A stretch of DNA of 64,000 nucleotides from Hyphomonas oceanitis SCH89 (lineage in GTDB: Bacteria > Pseudomonadota > Alphaproteobacteria > Caulobacterales > Hyphomonadaceae). The stretch is taken from the NCBI RefSeq assembly GCF_000685295.1, contig NZ_ARYL01000013.1:1-64000 (forward strand). Direction: 5' to 3'. This document shows, one piece after another, positions 1-8,579 of this stretch; position 1 is the stretch's first letter; each line of letters starts with the position of its first letter. A program made the position numbers and the translations under genes. The notes under the pieces are model-generated. The model was given only the letters and a program-made list of their open reading frames with translations. It searched no databases and was not told the DNA's origin.

Positions 1-45
1 GCCCCTCTTCTCCCCACCCCCGGCCCGCGCGCCTATACTCCCCCC

Positions 46-393
46 ATGACCCGCGCTGAAATCTCTGCCCTGCTTGCCTGCTTTCCCATCTGGATGCGGC
101 CTTTCGTGTGGGTGCAGCTGATGCTCATCAAGCGCGCCCAGATGCGCCATCGCCGCGAACTGATGGTGCATGTCTGCTATGCCACGGGCCGCCTGCGCGT
201 CGTCTATATGGCCGATGCGCCGCGTGCGCCGTCTACTTGGCAATGCCCCGTTCCCGCCGTCACGGCGCTGGACAGGCTGGCCATGGCGCCACCTCCGCCC
301 GCATGCACATATGTTCGTTCAACCCTCGGGCTTTTTACGTGCATTATTCGTGCACTCACATGCCCCGCGCCTCCCCCTCCTGACACATCCTGA
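46..393 (+). CDS. Hypothetical small protein, doubtful
   Basis: This is an open frame of 115 codons. The first 65 or so codons have GC-rich third positions and a plausible hydrophobic/basic composition, while the C-terminal half (Pro/Cys/Thr-rich) looks non-coding, so a frameshift or a chance ORF is possible. No ribosome binding site precedes the ATG, but a TATACT hexamer lies 7 bases upstream, which would fit a leaderless transcript. I recognise no family. It is listed only because nothing else explains the first 400 bases. Confidence 0.25.
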   Translation: MTRAEISALLACFPIWMRPFVWVQLMLIKRAQMRHRRELMVHVCYATGRLRVVYMADAPRAPSTWQCPVPAVTALDRLAMAPPPPACTYVRSTLGLFTCIIRALTCPAPPPPDTS

Positions 394-404
394 TATTGGC
401 CGCT

Positions 405-500
405 GACCCCTGCGCAGGCAGGGGTCCATGGACGGTGTCCTGCCACGCCCGCCATCGCACGTTTCGTCCCTGGATGCCCGCCTTCACAGGCATCGTCGGA
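405..500. repeat. Palindromic intergenic repeat element
   Basis: A perfect 9-bp stem with 4-nt loop (GACCCCTGC, loop gcag, GCAGGGGTC; 405-426) is followed at about 469-500 by a second imperfect palindrome built on ATGCC and GGCAT. Palindromes of this 'CCCCTGCGnAGGCAGGGG' type recur between genes in many alphaproteobacterial genomes. No T-tract follows, so a terminator is less likely than an interspersed repeat. Copy number cannot be judged from one window. Confidence 0.45.
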
Positions 501-671
501 AATATACGCAAAGCCCCCGCCGCGCCTTCCCCCGAAGGCTGCGGACACCCGTGTTCTGCATAAAATATTGCAGAGCCTTCCTACAATTATTTCACGAAAT
601 CCGATGCAATTTTTGATTGCTAGCGTGATCTTTGAGCGACATGGTGGCGCAAATCACTTTTCAGGCGCCCC

Positions 672-1442
672 ATGATCACTCCGTCCAACGCGCTCCTTCT
701 CGGCTATCGCAAGACGGCGCTGGAAAAGCTTTTCAAGGCAACCTTCATGCGCTCGCGCGCTGAAATGAATGACGGCGCCTGCGAGCTGGGCATGCTGCAA
801 TGCCTGATCCCGCCGGGCAGCACCACGATCGATATCGGCGCCAATGTGGGCGATTTCTCGCGTCGCCTGTCCCAGCTCTCAAAAGGCGGCCTGGTCATTG
901 CGGTCGAGCCGCAATCCATGCCGCGCTCCGTGCTCACCATGGCGGGCTTTTTCAAGAAAGCGTCCAATATCCTCGTCGTGCCCGTCGCCCTCGGCGATAC
1001 GCACGGCCTGGCGGTGCTCTCGGTGCCGATCAAGGCCAAGGGCAATGTCGGCATTGGCCTCGCTCATATCGGCGATGCGGCAGATTTTGCCGGGCGGTTC
1101 GACGTCAAGAAGGAGCTGGTCAGCCTCACCACGCTTGATGCCCTGATGGCGCGCATCGTCGCAGGGCCTGTCTCCTTCATCAAGATCGACGTGGAAGGCG
1201 GCGAACTGGCCGTCCTGCGTGGCGCGGCGGCCACGATAGATGCCTATCGCCCGTCCATCCTCTGCGAGATCGACGACCGCGAAGCCCGTTTCGGCGCCAC
1301 GCGCACCGAACTCGTCACTTTCCTGACGGACAGAGACTATATTCCGCGCCGGATTTCCGATCTGGCCGAGCTTGCGCCGGACCAAATCGAAAAGAACACG
1401 GTTTTCGTGCCACGAGAGACCGTGATCCCCGCCCGGTCTTGA
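672..1442 (+). CDS. FkbM family methyltransferase
   Basis: This 256-residue protein has the FkbM methyltransferase layout. A SAM-binding motif TIDIGANVG sits at residues 52-60, an acidic residue at the end of the next strand at E79 (VEPQS), and the family motif FIKIDVEGGE at about residues 168-177 is followed by VLRGA. FkbM enzymes are SAM-dependent O-methyltransferases, often acting on sugars or secondary metabolites; the substrate here cannot be read from sequence. No signal peptide is visible, so it is probably cytoplasmic. It stands alone. The following thiolase promoter overlaps its stop codon. The start is the first ATG of the frame; its ribosome binding site is weak. Confidence 0.85.
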   Translation: MITPSNALLLGYRKTALEKLFKATFMRSRAEMNDGACELGMLQCLIPPGSTTIDIGANVGDFSRRLSQLSKGGLVIAVEPQSMPRSVLTMAGFFKKASNILVVPVALGDTHGLAVLSVPIKAKGNVGIGLAHIGDAADFAGRFDVKKELVSLTTLDALMARIVAGPVSFIKIDVEGGELAVLRGAAATIDAYRPSILCEIDDREARFGATRTELVTFLTDRDYIPRRISDLAELAPDQIEKNTVFVPRETVIPARS

Positions 1443-1469
1443 CGACCGCCGCGTCAGGGCGCCTATACG
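1439..1469 (+). promoter_or_regulatory. Predicted housekeeping promoter of the thiolase gene
   Basis: TTGACGA (1439-1445) and GCCTATAC (1461-1468) are separated by 15 bases. They resemble the Caulobacter sigma-73 consensus (TTGACGS, then GCTANAWC 10-14 bases on). The -35 element overlaps the stop codon of the upstream methyltransferase. The thiolase ATG lies about 40 bases downstream behind a good GGAAGGA ribosome binding site. Confidence 0.5.
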
Positions 1470-1509
1470 TTCGCAACTGCAAGAAAATGCGTACTGGAAG
1501 GAACCCTGA

Positions 1510-2691
1510 ATGTCTGAACAAGATCCCGTCGTCATCGTTGGTATGGCCCGCACTCCAATGGGCGGCCTGCTGGGCGACCTCGCCAGCTTCTCCGCCAACG
1601 AGCTCGGCGCCATCGCTGTGAAAGCCGCTGTTGCCGAAGCCAAGCTCCAGCCGGGCGAAGCAAACGAAATCATCATGGGCAACTGCCTTCCCGCTGGCCA
1701 GGGCCAGGCCCCTGCCCGTCAGGCCGGTTTCAAGGCCGGTGAAGACAAGGGCCTCGAAGCCGTCACGATCAACAAGATGTGCGGCTCCGGCATGCAGGCC
1801 ACCGTCATGGGCCGTCAGGCCATCCTCTCGGGCGACGCCAATATCGTCATCGTCGGCGGCATGGAATCCATGACCAATGCGCCCCACCTGCTGAACGTCC
1901 GCAAGGGCCACAAATATGGCGCGATGAGCTCTGAGGACCATATGGCTCTCGACGGCCTGTCCGATGCCTACAGCCACGGCCCGATGGGCCTCTTCGCTGA
2001 CAAGATCGCCGGCGAATACCAGTTCACCCGCGAGCAGCAGGACGCCTACGCCCTCGAAACGCTCAACCGCGCCCAGAACGCCACCAAGAACGGCAAGTTC
2101 AAGCGCGAGATCGCACCCGTCACCGTGAAGGGCCGCAAGGGCGACACGATTGTCGACTCTGACGAACTGCCCCGTACCGCCATGCCGGACAAGATCCCGA
2201 CCCTGAAGCCCGCCTTCTCGAAAGACGGCACGGTCACGGCGGCCAACGCTTCGGGCATTTCCGACGGCGCCGCAGCCATGGTGCTGATGCGCGAATCCGA
2301 AGCCAAGAAGCGTGGCCTCACGCCAATCGCCAAGATCGTCGCTTCGTCCAGCCACGCCCATGAGCCGGAATACTTCACCACCGCGCCTGTGCCGGCCATG
2401 AAGAAGGCCCTTGAAAAAGCCGGTTGGAAAATCGAGGATGTCGACCTCTGGGAAGTCAATGAAGCCTTCGCGGTCGTGCCTATGATCGCCATGAAGGAAC
2501 TCGGCATCAGCCATGACAAGCTGAACGTGAACGGCGGCGCCTGCGCCATGGGCCACCCGATCGGCGCTTCCGGCGCCCGCGTCATCATCACGCTGCTCGC
2601 AGCGATGGAAGATCGCGGCGTCAAGAAGGGCATGGCTTCGCTCTGCATCGGCGGCGGCGAAGGTATCGCCATGGCTGTCGAGCGCTACTAG
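1510..2691 (+). CDS. Acetyl-CoA C-acetyltransferase (thiolase)
   Basis: This is a full-length 393-residue thiolase of the biosynthetic/PhaA-like type, which condenses two acetyl-CoA to acetoacetyl-CoA (reversible). The nucleophilic Cys91 is in NKMCGSG, the catalytic His349 in CAMGHPIGASGAR, and the second catalytic Cys379 in the terminal CIGGGEG motif. A GGAAGGA ribosome binding site precedes the ATG. It is a single-gene unit with its own promoter and a hairpin terminator. It could supply acetoacetyl-CoA for polyhydroxyalkanoate synthesis or for the ethylmalonyl-CoA pathway, whose ccr and ecm genes lie at 53-58 kb. A role in beta-oxidation or isoleucine breakdown cannot be excluded. Confidence 0.93.
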   Translation: MSEQDPVVIVGMARTPMGGLLGDLASFSANELGAIAVKAAVAEAKLQPGEANEIIMGNCLPAGQGQAPARQAGFKAGEDKGLEAVTINKMCGSGMQATVMGRQAILSGDANIVIVGGMESMTNAPHLLNVRKGHKYGAMSSEDHMALDGLSDAYSHGPMGLFADKIAGEYQFTREQQDAYALETLNRAQNATKNGKFKREIAPVTVKGRKGDTIVDSDELPRTAMPDKIPTLKPAFSKDGTVTAANASGISDGAAAMVLMRESEAKKRGLTPIAKIVASSSHAHEPEYFTTAPVPAMKKALEKAGWKIEDVDLWEVNEAFAVVPMIAMKELGISHDKLNVNGGACAMGHPIGASGARVIITLLAAMEDRGVKKGMASLCIGGGEGIAMAVERY

Positions 2692-2717
2692 TCCAGACCG
2701 GCCTCAAAGCCAGTTGG

Positions 2718-2753
2718 AAGCCCGGGCCGTGCCAACGCACAGTCCGGGCTTTT
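2718..2753 (+). terminator. Rho-independent terminator after the thiolase gene
   Basis: AAGCCCGG (2718-2725) pairs with CCGGGCTT (2744-2751), and the T-run extends to 2753. It lies 27 bases after the thiolase stop and just before the next ribosome binding site, which argues against any start of the next gene upstream of 2773. Confidence 0.8.
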
Positions 2754-2772
2754 GCTTATCAGGGGGAAAACC

Positions 2773-3381
2773 ATGCCACTGCAGAACCGCGTCGACCCGT
2801 TCGGCCAGCTCCATGTCGATCCCGCGCGCGGCGCCTTCATGGGCAATCGCGGCGGCTGTTTCCACCGGCCGGACCAGACGCTGAAACCGCGCCACTGGGC
2901 GACGCGCCAATGGATCATCTGCCAGCTTGAGTTCAAGGGCCGCAAGCGCCCTCTCATGCAGCCCGGTCTCTATACCGAGCTTTTCTTCCTCGACGAGGCC
3001 ACCGCCCTCGCCGCCGGTCACCGCCCCTGCTTCGAATGCCGCCGCGACGCCGCCAAGGCCTTCCGCGATGCCACCGGCCTCCCCGCCCCCGTCCGTGTGG
3101 GTGATCTGGACGCCCGCATCGCCGACGAAGTCCAGTCCGTCCTGAAGGGCGAGACAGCCCGCGAAACCATCTCGCCCGCCAGCCTCCCCGATGGCGCCTT
3201 CTTTGCCGTCGGCGACACGGCCTATCTGAAGCAAGGCACCCATGCCCGCCCATGGTCCTTCAGTGGTTATGGCGCCCCGGCTGCCCTACCCGCCAGCGCC
3301 CGGCGCCTGACACCGGCCACCACCTGCGCCGCCCTCGCCAATGGCTACCGCCCCGCCCTCCACGCCTCGGCCACCGCATGA
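2773..3381 (+). CDS. Conserved hypothetical protein with HxPCFECRR motif
   Basis: This 202-residue protein belongs to no family I can name with certainty. It has a central conserved-looking segment AGHRPCFECRRDAAKAF (about residues 87-103), preceded by WIICQLEFKGRKR and followed by a long acidic/helical stretch and a basic tail. The two cysteines (PCFEC) could bind metal. There is no signal peptide or membrane segment. The start at 2773 is chosen because AGGGGG lies 6-11 bases upstream, whereas the earlier in-frame TTG (2752) sits inside the preceding terminator. Its TGA overlaps the ATG of the next gene (ATGA), so the two are translationally coupled. Confidence 0.75.
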   Translation: MPLQNRVDPFGQLHVDPARGAFMGNRGGCFHRPDQTLKPRHWATRQWIICQLEFKGRKRPLMQPGLYTELFFLDEATALAAGHRPCFECRRDAAKAFRDATGLPAPVRVGDLDARIADEVQSVLKGETARETISPASLPDGAFFAVGDTAYLKQGTHARPWSFSGYGAPAALPASARRLTPATTCAALANGYRPALHASATA

Positions 3382-4448
3382 TGCCGGACCGGATCGTCTC
3401 CCATTTTCACGAACAGGCGGGCTGGTGCCGCGATCTCGGCTCGCCCTTCACGGCCCAGCTCCTGATTGCCCTCGCAAGGGACTTCAAAGCCACCGGGATT
3501 ACCCATGCACTGGTCTCGGAATGGTCCGGGAACCCCCGCAGGGATGCCCTTGGACTCCGCCTTGTGGGCGCCCTCCACCATGCCGCGCTCAATGGCTCGG
3601 CCCCGGCCCTCTCCGCTATCTATCCCGCGCATAACCCCGGCTGGACCATGGCAACGGTCTGGCCTGTCGTGGAAGCCTATCTGAAGACAAAGGGCGACAC
3701 GGTCCGCGCCTTTCTCCAGTCCGCGCCGCAGACCAATGAGACGCGCCGCTGCATCGCCCTCCTGCCCGGTTTCCTCGATCTCGCCGCCCGGCATGATAGG
3801 CCGATGGACCTGCTCGAACTCGGCGCCAGCGCGGGCCTCAACCAGAACTGGGACCATTACGCCTATCGGACAGCCAACTGGCAGCGCCCCGGCCCGTCAG
3901 ACGTCGTCATATCAACAGAATGGACCGGCCCGGCGCCCGCGCACCTTGGCGCCTCTCCCACGATCCGCAGCCGCGCCGCCTGCGACCTGAACCCGCTCGA
4001 CATTACGGACGACGCAGAGGCCCTGCAGCTCAAATCCTATGTCTGGGCCGACCAGCCTGCCCGCCTCGCGCGGCTCGATGGCGCCATCGCCCTCGCCCGC
4101 AAAACCGGCCTCAAGGTCGACAAGGCCGACGCCGCCGACTGGCTGGAAACACAGCTCAGCCAACGCCGCCCGGAGGGGCTGACGGTCATCTATCACTCGG
4201 TCTTCCTGATCTATCCGCCGCCGGAAACCCGCGAGCGTATCCGCGCCTTCATCGACACCGCCGGCGCCGCCGCCACGCCCGAAGCGCCCCTCGCCTGGCT
4301 CTGCTTCGAACCCGAACCCCTATTCGGCGGCGAACCCGCCTCCGGCATGATGCGCACACGGTTGCAGACATGGCCGGGCGGCGCGGCGCGCTTCCTCAAC
4401 CAATCCGACGGACACGTAACATCTGTTAGAGTTCTGGCGGAGGCCTGA
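3378..4448 (+). CDS. DUF2332 family protein, SAM-methyltransferase-like
   Basis: This 356-residue protein matches DUF2332 in length and layout. Near residue 155 it carries LLELGASAGLNQNWDHY, which looks like a Rossmann-type SAM-binding loop, and near residue 275 TVIYHSVFLIYPP, which could be the strand-4 region of a methyltransferase fold. The function is not established. The ATG overlaps the stop of the upstream gene by four bases (ATGA), so it is probably translated by re-initiation and works with that protein. An alternative start three bases later (3381) would change only one residue. There is no signal peptide. It converges on the AsnC-type regulator gene, with a gap of only four bases. 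Confidence 0.8.
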   Translation: MMPDRIVSHFHEQAGWCRDLGSPFTAQLLIALARDFKATGITHALVSEWSGNPRRDALGLRLVGALHHAALNGSAPALSAIYPAHNPGWTMATVWPVVEAYLKTKGDTVRAFLQSAPQTNETRRCIALLPGFLDLAARHDRPMDLLELGASAGLNQNWDHYAYRTANWQRPGPSDVVISTEWTGPAPAHLGASPTIRSRAACDLNPLDITDDAEALQLKSYVWADQPARLARLDGAIALARKTGLKVDKADAADWLETQLSQRRPEGLTVIYHSVFLIYPPPETRERIRAFIDTAGAAATPEAPLAWLCFEPEPLFGGEPASGMMRTRLQTWPGGAARFLNQSDGHVTSVRVLAEA

Positions 4449-4452
4449 CCCC

Positions 4453-4947
4453 TCAGGAGGATTTCAGCTTGTCGCTGACAAGGCCGAGCGGCAGGGCCGT
4501 CGTGCGTTTCGACACGCGGACAACGATCCGCGACTGCACATCCGAAACAAGCGCCGATCCCAGCAGTTTGTCACGGAGGAAATTATCATAGGCGTGCATG
4601 TCCGTCGTCACGACATGGATCATGTAATCGACCGCGCCTGTCACCGTCATGCACTCGATCACTTCGGACCAATCCTGCACGATGGATTCGAACGCCTCGA
4701 GATTTGCCCGGCTCGGCAGCGCCAGTTTGACGCTCGCCATCACTTCAAAATTGAGGCCAAGCGCGAAATTATCCAGCAGCGTGACGCGCCCCGTAATGAA
4801 ACCCGCTTCTTCCATGCGCTTGATACGGCGCCAGCAGGGCGAAGACGAAAGTCCCACGCGATCCGCTATCTCTGCAACTGACAGGCTCGCGTCGCGTTGG
4901 ATGATATCAAGGATGCGTGCGTCGATCGTGTCTAGGTCTTGGGCCAA
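4453..4947 (-). CDS. Lrp/AsnC family transcriptional regulator
   Basis: This 164-residue regulator is a standard Lrp/AsnC length. The N-terminal winged helix-turn-helix spans residues 1-60 (LDTIDARILDIIQRD, then AEIADRVGLSSSPCWRRIKRME), followed by the RAM ligand-binding domain (VTGAVDYMIHVVTTDM, about residues 103-118). It is divergent from the indolepyruvate ferredoxin oxidoreductase gene across a 126-base intergenic region. That is the common layout for a local regulator sensing an amino acid related to its target, here presumably an aromatic one. The control of the neighbour is inference from this layout and from the operator-like repeats between them. Confidence 0.92.
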   Translation of the reverse strand: MAQDLDTIDARILDIIQRDASLSVAEIADRVGLSSSPCWRRIKRMEEAGFITGRVTLLDNFALGLNFEVMASVKLALPSRANLEAFESIVQDWSEVIECMTVTGAVDYMIHVVTTDMHAYDNFLRDKLLGSALVSDVQSRIVVRVSKRTTALPLGLVSDKLKSS

Positions 4948-4974
4948 TTTGCTGCGTACTCCAGAGTTTGAGGC

Positions 4975-5049
4975 ATAATATACCCCTAACTAACAGGAAT
5001 GGCGCAAGATAGGCAAGCAATTTCACTAAAATTGCCCAATAATATACCC
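4975..5049. promoter_or_regulatory. Operator cluster between asnC-type regulator and IOR gene
   Basis: Two perfect copies of ATAATATACCC (4975-4985 and 5039-5049) lie 64 bp apart, about six helical turns, in direct orientation. Between them is a perfect inverted repeat GCAATTT-cacta-AAATTGC (5017-5035). Lrp/AsnC proteins are octamers that bind several phased A/T-rich palindromes, so these are good candidate binding sites. The cluster lies upstream of the ATG chosen for the oxidoreductase (5074). Confidence 0.55.
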
Positions 5050-5073
5050 AATAGATATTCAGGGATGAAATCC

Positions 5074-8000
5074 ATGAAACACCGTGAAGTCACGCTGGAC
5101 GACAAATACGAGCTTGTCGAGGGCAACGCTTTCATGACGGGCATTCAGGCGCTCGTGCGCCTGCCGCTTGACCGCAAACGCCTCGATATTGGCAGTGGCC
5201 ACAACACGGCCGGCTTCATCTCGGGTTATCGCGGGTCGCCGCTCGGCGGCTATGACCAGCAATTGCGCGCCGTCCAGCCCCTGCTCGACAGCCACAACAT
5301 CCAGTTCTGGGAAGGCCTCAACGAGGATCTCGGTGCCACGGCTGTCTGGGGCAGCCAGCAGCTCGGCCTCTTCCCCGGCGCGCGCTATGACGGCCTCTTC
5401 GGCATCTGGTACGGCAAGGCCCCCGGCGTGGACCGCACAGGCGACGTGTTCAAGCACGCCAATGCCGCCGGCACTTCGGCCCTTGGCGGCGTGCTCGCCA
5501 TCATCGGTGACGACCATAATTGCAAATCCTCGACCCTGCCCTCGCAGTCCGAATTCGCCATGGCGGATGCCGAGATCCCGGTGCTCAATCCCGCCTCGAT
5601 CCAGGACGTGCTCGACTATGGCATCCACGGCTGGAACATGAGCCGCTTTAGCGGCGCCTGGACTGGCCTCGTCGCCCTCGCCGACACGATGGACTCAGGC
5701 TCTGTCGTCAATGTCAGCCTCGACCGTTTCGCCTTTGCCGAGCCCGGCTTCCACATGCCCGAGGCGGGCGTCCACATGCGGCGCGGCGACACGCCGCTCG
5801 ACAAGGAAGCGCGCCTGCGCCACTTCAAGTTGCCAGCCGCGCAGGCCTATGTCCGCGCCAACCGGCTTGACCATGTTGTCATCCCCTCCCCCAAGCCGCG
5901 CATCGGTGTCATCGTCACCGGACAGGCCGCCCGCGACGTGTTCGAGGCGCTCGCCGCCATCGGCCTTTCGCCCGAAGAAGCTGGCCGTCTCGGCCTCACG
6001 GTCTACAAGGTGGCCATGCCCTGGCCGCTTGAGCCGGAAGGCGTGCGCGAATTCTGCGCCGGCCTTGAGCGTGTCGTCGTCATCGAACACAAGCGCCCCC
6101 TGATCGAAGAACAGCTGAAGGCTGCGCTTTACGACCTCCCGGATTCCCAACGCCCCCGGATCGAAGGCAAGCGCGCCGCCAATGGCGAGCCCCTGCTCTC
6201 GGACGTCGCCTCCATCTCCATCCCGGAAATGGCGCACGCCCTGATGAAGATCATCCCCGCCGGATGGGACACGGCCCGCGCCGATGCCTATTTCGACCGG
6301 GTTGGCCGCGCTGGCGAAGCCGCACGCGGCAATGCCTCGGAAACCGTCCGCAGTCCGCACTTCTGCTCCGGCTGCCCCCACAACACATCCACAACCGTGC
6401 CCGAAGGCTCACGCGCCCTTGCCGGTATCGGCTGCCATTACATGGCGAACTTCATGCCTGACCGGAAGACGGACATGACCAGCCAGATGGGCGGCGAAGG
6501 CATCGCCTGGGTCGGCCAGCACTGGGCGACTGATGAAGATCATGTCTTCGTCAATCTCGGCGACGGCACCTATTCGCACTCCGGCAGTCTCGCCATTCGT
6601 GCCGCTGTCACCTCCGGCGCCAAGATGACCTACAAGATCCTCTACAATGACGCAGTTGCCATGACCGGCGGTCAGCACGTGGAGTCCGGCCAGACGCCCG
6701 CCCAGATCGCCCAGCAGGTCGAAGCCGAAGGCGTGAAAACCATCGTCATCGTCACCGAAGACCCGACCCGCTATGCAGGCGTCAAAAACCTGCCCCGCAG
6801 CGTGAAGATCTTCGACCGCGAAGACCTTGAAGACGTGCAGGTCATGCTGCGCGCCACGCCCGGCGTCTCGGTCATGATCTATGACCAGATGTGCGCCACC
6901 GAGAAACGCCGCCGCTCCAAGCGCGGCATCATCGCGCCCGACCGCGTGCGCGTGATCATCAATACCGAAGTCTGCGAAGGCTGCGGCGACTGTTCGATCA
7001 AGTCCAACTGTCTCTCCGTGGAGCCTGTCGAGACCGAGCTTGGCCGCAAGCGCCGCATCAACCAGTCATCGTGCAATACAGACCTCTCCTGCCTCACCGG
7101 CTTCTGCCCGAGCTTCGTCACCGTCAAGGATGGCGAACCGGCATGGACCGGCGAAGTGCGCCGTGAGTTCGATGCCTCGAACCTTCCCCTCCCCGAGACG
7201 CCGAGCCTCGCTGCGCCCTGGAACGTGCTGTTCACCGGCGTGGGCGGCACAGGCGTCACCACCGTCGCTGCCGTGCTCGCCATGGCCGCGCATGTGGACG
7301 GCAATGCCGCCTCCTCGCTCGACATGACGGGCCTTGCCCAGAAGGGCGGCCCGGTCCTCTCGCACATCCGTTTTGCGCGTGAGCCTGAAGACATCTCTAC
7401 GGGCCGCGTGCCGCCTGCCAGTGCCGACCTCATCATCGCCTGTGACCTTGTCGTGGCGGCGGGCGGCGACGCCCTCCTGCTGATGGATCCGACGCGTACG
7501 GCGGCCTATGCCAACTCTGATGTCACGCCGACCAGCGAGTTCATCCGTAACCGCTCGAAGCGTTTCGAAAGCGACCTGCTGGCAGGCCGCGTGAAGCGGC
7601 AGGCGCGTGACTTCGGCGCCTTTGATGCCGAAGCGCTCGCCGTCGGCTACCTCCACGACGCGATCTACACCAACATGATCATGGTCGGTTACAGCTGGCA
7701 GAAAGGCGCCGTGCCCGTCTCGCTGCGCGGGCTTTATCGCGCGATCCGCCTCAACGGCACCAAGGTCGATGACAATATGGCCGCGTTCAATATCGGCCGC
7801 ATCGCCGCTGCCGCGCCGGAGCGCCTCGCCCAGCAACACGACCCGCGTGGCCACCTTGAGCCGAAAACGCTGGACGAGCTGATCGACGACCGCGCCAAGC
7901 GTCTGACGGCCTATCAGAATGCCGCCTATGCGCAGGCCTATCGCGATGCCGTCACCCGCGTCCGCAGTGCTGAGGAGGCCGCAGGCCTCGGTGACAAGCT

Positions 8001-8532
8001 CACCCGCGCCGCAGCAACCTATGCCTACAAGCTGATGGCCTACAAGGACGAGTATGAAGTTGCCCGCCTCTATACGGATGGCTCATTCGCGGCCCAGCTC
8101 GCCAGCCAGTTCAAGGGCGGCAAGCTGCGCTTCTGGCTCGCCCCGCCGATCATGTCCAAAAAGGACAGTCACGGCCACCTGAAGAAGAAACATTTCGGCG
8201 GCTGGATGATGCTCGGCTTCAAACTGCTGACCAAGCTGAAGGGCCTGCGCGAAACACCGTTCGACCTCTTCGGACGCACCGAGGAGCGCAAGATGGAGCG
8301 CGCCCTGCGCGACACCTATCTCGAAACGCTGGAAACGCTCGCCTCAGGCCTCACGGTAAAGAACCACGCCGTCGCTGTCGCCATCGCCGAAGTGCCGGAC
8401 GAAATCCGCGGCTATGGCCATGTGAAGGAAGCCGCCGTGGCCGTCGCCAGCGAAACCGAAGCCGCCCTCTGGAAAGGCTGGCCGACAGGCGACATGCCGA
8501 AAGCGAAAACGACGCTGATCGCGGCGGAGTAG
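5074..8532 (+). CDS. Indolepyruvate ferredoxin oxidoreductase, fused alpha-gamma form
   Basis: This is a 1152-residue fusion of the pyruvate:ferredoxin-oxidoreductase type. From the N-terminus it has an alpha-like part, the TPP-binding part (FCSGCPHNTST at about 429; GDGTYSHSG at about 495), an iron-sulfur region with clustered cysteines (VCEGCGDCSIKSNC near 635, then SCNTDLSC and GFCPSF), and a gamma-like Rossmann part starting FTGVGGTGVTTVAAV (about 718). It would oxidatively decarboxylate arylpyruvates from aromatic amino acid transamination to aryl-acetyl-CoA, passing electrons to ferredoxin. The start at 5074 is preferred because AGGG lies 9 bases upstream. ATG codons at 4999 and 5065 are also in frame. 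It is divergent from its likely AsnC-type regulator and ends at a strong hairpin. Confidence 0.92.
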   Translation: MKHREVTLDDKYELVEGNAFMTGIQALVRLPLDRKRLDIGSGHNTAGFISGYRGSPLGGYDQQLRAVQPLLDSHNIQFWEGLNEDLGATAVWGSQQLGLFPGARYDGLFGIWYGKAPGVDRTGDVFKHANAAGTSALGGVLAIIGDDHNCKSSTLPSQSEFAMADAEIPVLNPASIQDVLDYGIHGWNMSRFSGAWTGLVALADTMDSGSVVNVSLDRFAFAEPGFHMPEAGVHMRRGDTPLDKEARLRHFKLPAAQAYVRANRLDHVVIPSPKPRIGVIVTGQAARDVFEALAAIGLSPEEAGRLGLTVYKVAMPWPLEPEGVREFCAGLERVVVIEHKRPLIEEQLKAALYDLPDSQRPRIEGKRAANGEPLLSDVASISIPEMAHALMKIIPAGWDTARADAYFDRVGRAGEAARGNASETVRSPHFCSGCPHNTSTTVPEGSRALAGIGCHYMANFMPDRKTDMTSQMGGEGIAWVGQHWATDEDHVFVNLGDGTYSHSGSLAIRAAVTSGAKMTYKILYNDAVAMTGGQHVESGQTPAQIAQQVEAEGVKTIVIVTEDPTRYAGVKNLPRSVKIFDREDLEDVQVMLRATPGVSVMIYDQMCATEKRRRSKRGIIAPDRVRVIINTEVCEGCGDCSIKSNCLSVEPVETELGRKRRINQSSCNTDLSCLTGFCPSFVTVKDGEPAWTGEVRREFDASNLPLPETPSLAAPWNVLFTGVGGTGVTTVAAVLAMAAHVDGNAASSLDMTGLAQKGGPVLSHIRFAREPEDISTGRVPPASADLIIACDLVVAAGGDALLLMDPTRTAAYANSDVTPTSEFIRNRSKRFESDLLAGRVKRQARDFGAFDAEALAVGYLHDAIYTNMIMVGYSWQKGAVPVSLRGLYRAIRLNGTKVDDNMAAFNIGRIAAAAPERLAQQHDPRGHLEPKTLDELIDDRAKRLTAYQNAAYAQAYRDAVTRVRSAEEAAGLGDKLTRAAATYAYKLMAYKDEYEVARLYTDGSFAAQLASQFKGGKLRFWLAPPIMSKKDSHGHLKKKHFGGWMMLGFKLLTKLKGLRETPFDLFGRTEERKMERALRDTYLETLETLASGLTVKNHAVAVAIAEVPDEIRGYGHVKEAAVAVASETEAALWKGWPTGDMPKAKTTLIAAE

Positions 8533-8540
8533 CCGGAAGG

Positions 8541-8579
8541 GCCCTCACCTCCCATCGCTTTGCGATGGGAGGTGAGGGC
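8541..8579. terminator. Perfect 18-bp hairpin between convergent genes
   Basis: GCCCTCACCTCCCATCGC (8541-8558) and its exact reverse complement (8562-8579) flank a 3-base loop. It sits between the convergent ends of the oxidoreductase and lysS and touches the lysS stop codon. Neither side has a T-run longer than two, so it may stop transcription in both directions by structure alone or be a copy of an intergenic palindromic repeat. Its CCTCCC core recalls the element at 53.1 kb. Confidence 0.6.

Noticed and set aside
606-620. GCAAT-ttttg-ATTGC palindrome before the FkbM gene as an operator
   Set aside because: Arms of 5 bases in an A/T-rich patch are expected by chance; no regulator is nearby.
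1499-1520. GGAAC at the thiolase start as an EcfG -35 element
   Set aside because: No CGTT occurs 16-17 bases downstream; the hexamer overlaps the ribosome binding site.
1315-2556. Long open frame (413 codons) on the minus strand opposite the thiolase
   Set aside because: It lies fully within a well-supported thiolase gene and its translation is low-complexity Gly/His/Val-rich with no domain, typical of antisense to GC-rich coding sequence.
2752-2772. Upstream TTG start for the conserved hypothetical gene
   Set aside because: It falls in the T-run of the thiolase terminator, while ATG 2773 has AGGGGG at correct spacing.
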